Shown one piece after another: positions 6,635 to 8,978 of a stretch of DNA of 8,978 nucleotides. The stretch spans positions 1 to 8,978 of the forward strand of contig CAMUQM010000072.1 in assembly GCA_947095945.1 (NCBI GenBank), in the 5' to 3' direction. Made by a program: the position numbers and the translations under genes. How positions within the stretch are numbered: position 1 is the first letter of the stretch; each line of letters opens with the position of its first letter. The stretch comes from an uncultured Prevotella sp. (GTDB lineage Bacteria > Bacteroidota > Bacteroidia > Bacteroidales > Bacteroidaceae). The notes under the pieces are model-generated. The model ran no database searches. It was not told the DNA's origin and saw only the letters and a list, made by a program, of their open reading frames with translations.

Positions 6635-7753
6635 ATGAATCAGCCTCTAAACTTCTTGTGCAATCTGCTATTTATTGAATGGACCACACTTGTCACCTTT
6701 GGTCTGTGCCTTCTTGCGCTGCAAAGACATGAAAAATCGACTTATTACATATATATACGTTCACGTTATCTGCTCGGTTTCAATTTTTTGATTTTCTCAT
6801 TAGAGCCTTTTATTTATTGGCTGGATGAAGCAAATATTTATACTGTTCCGCACTCTGATATCATAGCTTTAAGCTTGTATATAGTTGCAGCAGTACTTCT
6901 ATCTATGATTTATATTCCATTTGTTCAGCCCGATTATATCAGTCGTAGACAATTAATCTACGATATTGTTTTTATTGTAGGAAGTCTGATTTTCCTTAGT
7001 ATAGGAATCCTTATAGGTGGCATGTTTATTTTTATAAGTCGTATTGTGGTGACCACCTTTCTTTTTATTGCAATCTATCTATTTGCCCTACGTTTCTATA
7101 GCTATTATCGTCAGGCGCTACAGAGAATAGATAATTTCTATGCTGATGATTTCAGAAAGTCCATAGCATGGCTCTCATGCTCCGTTACACTGATCATTAT
7201 TTTAGGTCTTACGAGCTGTTTTACATCTTTCTTTCCCTATTGGCTTATAGGAGTTCAAAAGACACTTTGCTTCCTTTCTGTTGTCTATATGTTCTTCTCA
7301 TTCATCAACTATATGCTTAATACTGATTTCGTCGCATTGATAATTGGATTGCCACAAGATAATGGGCGACTCAAGAGAAGTACTATTCAACAGTTGCAAC
7401 GGCGTACAAAACGTTGGGAAGAAACATCTTCTGCACTGACAAAAGCTATTACTATTAATGATGTCTGTCGCCAGTTGGGAACTAACCGTACATACTTGTC
7501 ACTCTACCTCAACACCTATCTGAATATGTCTTTCAGAGAGTGGATAGGAAGCATCCGTCTTAAGCATGCAAAAGTGCTGTTGGCTTCTAATCCTTTAATG
7601 ACTATGGAACAGCTGGCGAATGCAACAGGATTTGTATCAGCATCGGCTTTTAGTCATTATTTCAAGACACACGAAGGACTCTCGCCCAAGCAGTGGAGTA
7701 AGCAAAAACAATATTTAACCACCCTTCAAAATAGTGGAAAGGAGGAAGCGTAA
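6635..7753 (+). CDS. membrane-embedded AraC-type regulator, second of three
   Basis: This encodes 372 residues. Membrane segments are visible near residues 12-30, 43-62, 74-96, 106-128, 130-152, 177-198 and 206-229, so about seven passes. A short basic linker (RLKRSTIQQLQRRTKRW, about 245-261) precedes a complete AraC-type DNA-binding domain. The first helix-turn-helix is ITINDVCRQLGTNRTYLSLYLN (residues about 272-293) and the second is LANATGFVSASAFSHYFK (327-344), ending in the usual GLSPKQW. In this class the membrane half is expected to sense an envelope or small-molecule signal and the domain to control transcription; neither ligand nor target can be read from the sequence. It lies 9 bases after the first regulator and its stop overlaps the next start by one base, so the three are surely co-transcribed. 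The binding domain is closely similar to that of the third protein and clearly less similar to the first. Confidence 0.88.
   Translation: MNQPLNFLCNLLFIEWTTLVTFGLCLLALQRHEKSTYYIYIRSRYLLGFNFLIFSLEPFIYWLDEANIYTVPHSDIIALSLYIVAAVLLSMIYIPFVQPDYISRRQLIYDIVFIVGSLIFLSIGILIGGMFIFISRIVVTTFLFIAIYLFALRFYSYYRQALQRIDNFYADDFRKSIAWLSCSVTLIIILGLTSCFTSFFPYWLIGVQKTLCFLSVVYMFFSFINYMLNTDFVALIIGLPQDNGRLKRSTIQQLQRRTKRWEETSSALTKAITINDVCRQLGTNRTYLSLYLNTYLNMSFREWIGSIRLKHAKVLLASNPLMTMEQLANATGFVSASAFSHYFKTHEGLSPKQWSKQKQYLTTLQNSGKEEA
7738..7745 (+). promoter_or_regulatory. strong Shine-Dalgarno for the third regulator
   Basis: AAAGGAGG lies 7 bases before the ATG at 7753, inside the last codons of the second regulator (Lys-Glu-Glu-Ala, stop). 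Bacteroidetes genes usually lack such sites, and neither other start in this operon has one. The match may partly reflect the Lys and Glu codons. It supports 7753 as the start, with translational coupling through the one-base stop/start overlap. Confidence 0.5.
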
Positions 7754-8826
7754 TGACTTATCAGACCTTCGATAGTATTTATAACTATATATTACTTTAT
7801 CTGGCGGTAATGTCTTGTATTTTCGTATTTAGTCTGCTTGCCACTTCCTTTCCTCGTCATCCAGCCTATAAGCGTTATCAACAAGCTCGTTATTCTATTA
7901 TTATAGGTTTATCATTGACTTCTGTTCTCTTTTTCTGTCATTGGTTTTTTCATCTCAGAGACTTGTCAACTTACTATTCTATAGCACTTAATTTAGGTGT
8001 GGTATATCTCTGTCTGTCCTTCTTTATCATGGCTTTTATATCCATTATACGTAAAGAAAATTTTAGGGCAAAACATGTGGAGCGTAATCTTATGCCATCT
8101 ATAGTTTGTATTATCGCCTTGTGGGGAGGAGGTTTTGGCGAAAGAACCATCCGCATTGGAGTAGTTGTTATTGTCGCTACCATATTCATTGCTGAAATAG
8201 TTAGACTTTATCTTGTGTTTCGAAAGGCTCTTAAGCGGTATGTGAAGATACAAAAACAACAGCCTTTTGCTAATATTATTGTTTTGAAAATGATTCGTTT
8301 TATATACTGGGGGTTAGCTGTTGGAACGATGATGATAGGCATCATACTATTTGACAAAAAGATAGCAATCTTGATGTTATTTGGTATTGCAGTATTCTTC
8401 TTTTATCTTTTTGTTTCTATCTTAAACCATGCCATGCATTTTGAGAAAGAAGTATCAACACAGAAGCCTGCTTCCTCCCTTACTCAGCAAAGTAAAAACA
8501 AAAAGTTAGAGAAAGACCTTCTGAAGTGGATACAGGATAAGCAGTATACAAAGAGTAAGCTGACATTAAACAATGTAGCTCAGCAATTGAATACAAACCG
8601 TACTTATCTTTCACAATACATCAACACAGAGTTGAATATGTCTTTTGGTGACTGGTTGTTACAACTTCGTTTGAATGAGGCAAAACAGATGTTTTCAGAA
8701 AAGCCTTCACTTAGTATCACAGAAGTTGCTTTGGCATGTGGATTCTCATCAGCAAGTAATTTTTCCCATCTGTTTGCAGAATTAGAAGGGATGACACCAC
8801 AACAATGGAGAAAGTCTTTAAGATAA
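7753..8826 (+). CDS. membrane-embedded AraC-type regulator, third of three
   Basis: This encodes 357 residues. Membrane segments are visible near residues 10-30, 47-67, 78-98, 112-125, 133-153, 176-199 and 204-225, about seven passes. A hydrophilic linker of about 30 residues (SSLTQQSKNKKLEKD) leads to a complete AraC-type domain. Its first helix-turn-helix is LTLNNVAQQLNTNRTYLSQYIN (270-291) and its second is VALACGFSSASNFSHLF (325-341), closing with GMTPQQWRKSL. It shares with the second protein the block NRTYLS.Y.N..LNMSF..W....RL..A, which suggests duplication within the operon. It is the last gene of the unit; no convincing terminator follows within the window. The expected role is signal-dependent control of transcription from the inner membrane, with target unknown; the divergent surface-protein gene is the obvious local candidate, which is inference. 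Confidence 0.88.
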   Translation: MTYQTFDSIYNYILLYLAVMSCIFVFSLLATSFPRHPAYKRYQQARYSIIIGLSLTSVLFFCHWFFHLRDLSTYYSIALNLGVVYLCLSFFIMAFISIIRKENFRAKHVERNLMPSIVCIIALWGGGFGERTIRIGVVVIVATIFIAEIVRLYLVFRKALKRYVKIQKQQPFANIIVLKMIRFIYWGLAVGTMMIGIILFDKKIAILMLFGIAVFFFYLFVSILNHAMHFEKEVSTQKPASSLTQQSKNKKLEKDLLKWIQDKQYTKSKLTLNNVAQQLNTNRTYLSQYINTELNMSFGDWLLQLRLNEAKQMFSEKPSLSITEVALACGFSSASNFSHLFAELEGMTPQQWRKSLR

Positions 8827-8978
8827 AAAGGGTTATTATAATCTTATAAGTGGTAAAGAGTTAACGTGTTAGTATTAATTACTGCTTCCCATAAATAATA
8901 TTGTATAAGTTTATCATTAGTTTCGGGTCTTCCGGAATTTGGAGTGATGGTATTATACTTTTCAGGCTTCCTGTTGAT
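8827..8978. other. window end, no clear gene
   Basis: AT-rich sequence follows the last regulator. A minus-strand frame is open from the window edge to a stop at 8844-8846 (44 residues) and could be the tail of a convergent gene, but an open stretch of this length is not rare by chance and its residues show no recognisable family. A TTCCGGAA palindrome lies at 8930-8937. No hairpin with a T tract is visible, so the terminator of the operon is not identified. Confidence 0.3.

Noticed and set aside
8844..8978. Minus-strand partial gene at the right edge
   Set aside because: Only 44 open codons to the window edge, no recognisable motif, and this length is likely enough by chance; kept only as a note on the tail region.

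Overview
The window looks like chromosomal DNA of a Bacteroidales bacterium, most likely Prevotella or a close relative. Four things point there: a very large secreted beta-rich protein ending in a short Por/type IX-like tail, a small 'MKRTY...LLAGSGG' protein of a kind I recall as common in Prevotella, start sites mostly without Shine-Dalgarno sequences, and promoter elements matching the Bacteroidetes TTTG / TAnnTTTG pattern. The genus is inferred from style, not from a database match.

Layout. Bases 1-256 hold the possible tail of an unseen plus-strand gene and a strong, apparently bidirectional terminator hairpin (136-175). Bases 257-4097 are a minus-strand two-gene unit: a 1211-residue exported protein, followed 13 bases downstream by a 63-residue acidic peptide. 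Bases 4098-5494 are a gene-free stretch of about 1.4 kb between divergent units. It holds a well-formed minus-strand promoter with a dyad in its spacer, a long inverted repeat (4565-4658), a degenerate array of about 22-bp units (4867-4978), a clean array of six 22-bp units (5140-5271), a small terminator-like hairpin (5280-5300) and a possible promoter for the next operon. Bases 5495-8826 are three tightly packed plus-strand genes, all encoding proteins with 6-7 predicted membrane segments and a C-terminal AraC-type DNA-binding region. The last 150 bases hold no clear gene.

How it may work together (inference). Three membrane-tethered AraC-like proteins face, across a repeat-rich regulatory region, a gene for a large surface protein and its small partner. 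The simplest model is that the membrane regulators sense an envelope or external signal and control the surface-protein unit, their own operon, or both. The 22-bp repeats and the promoter dyad are candidate binding sites. The clean array is built from 17-bp dyads repeated every 22 bp (about two helical turns), which is close to the spacing of classical AraC half-sites. However, such arrays could also be a dispersed genome-wide repeat family with no link to these regulators. The most noteworthy features are the triple membrane-AraC operon, the two 22-bp-period arrays, and the giant-protein/small-peptide pair.
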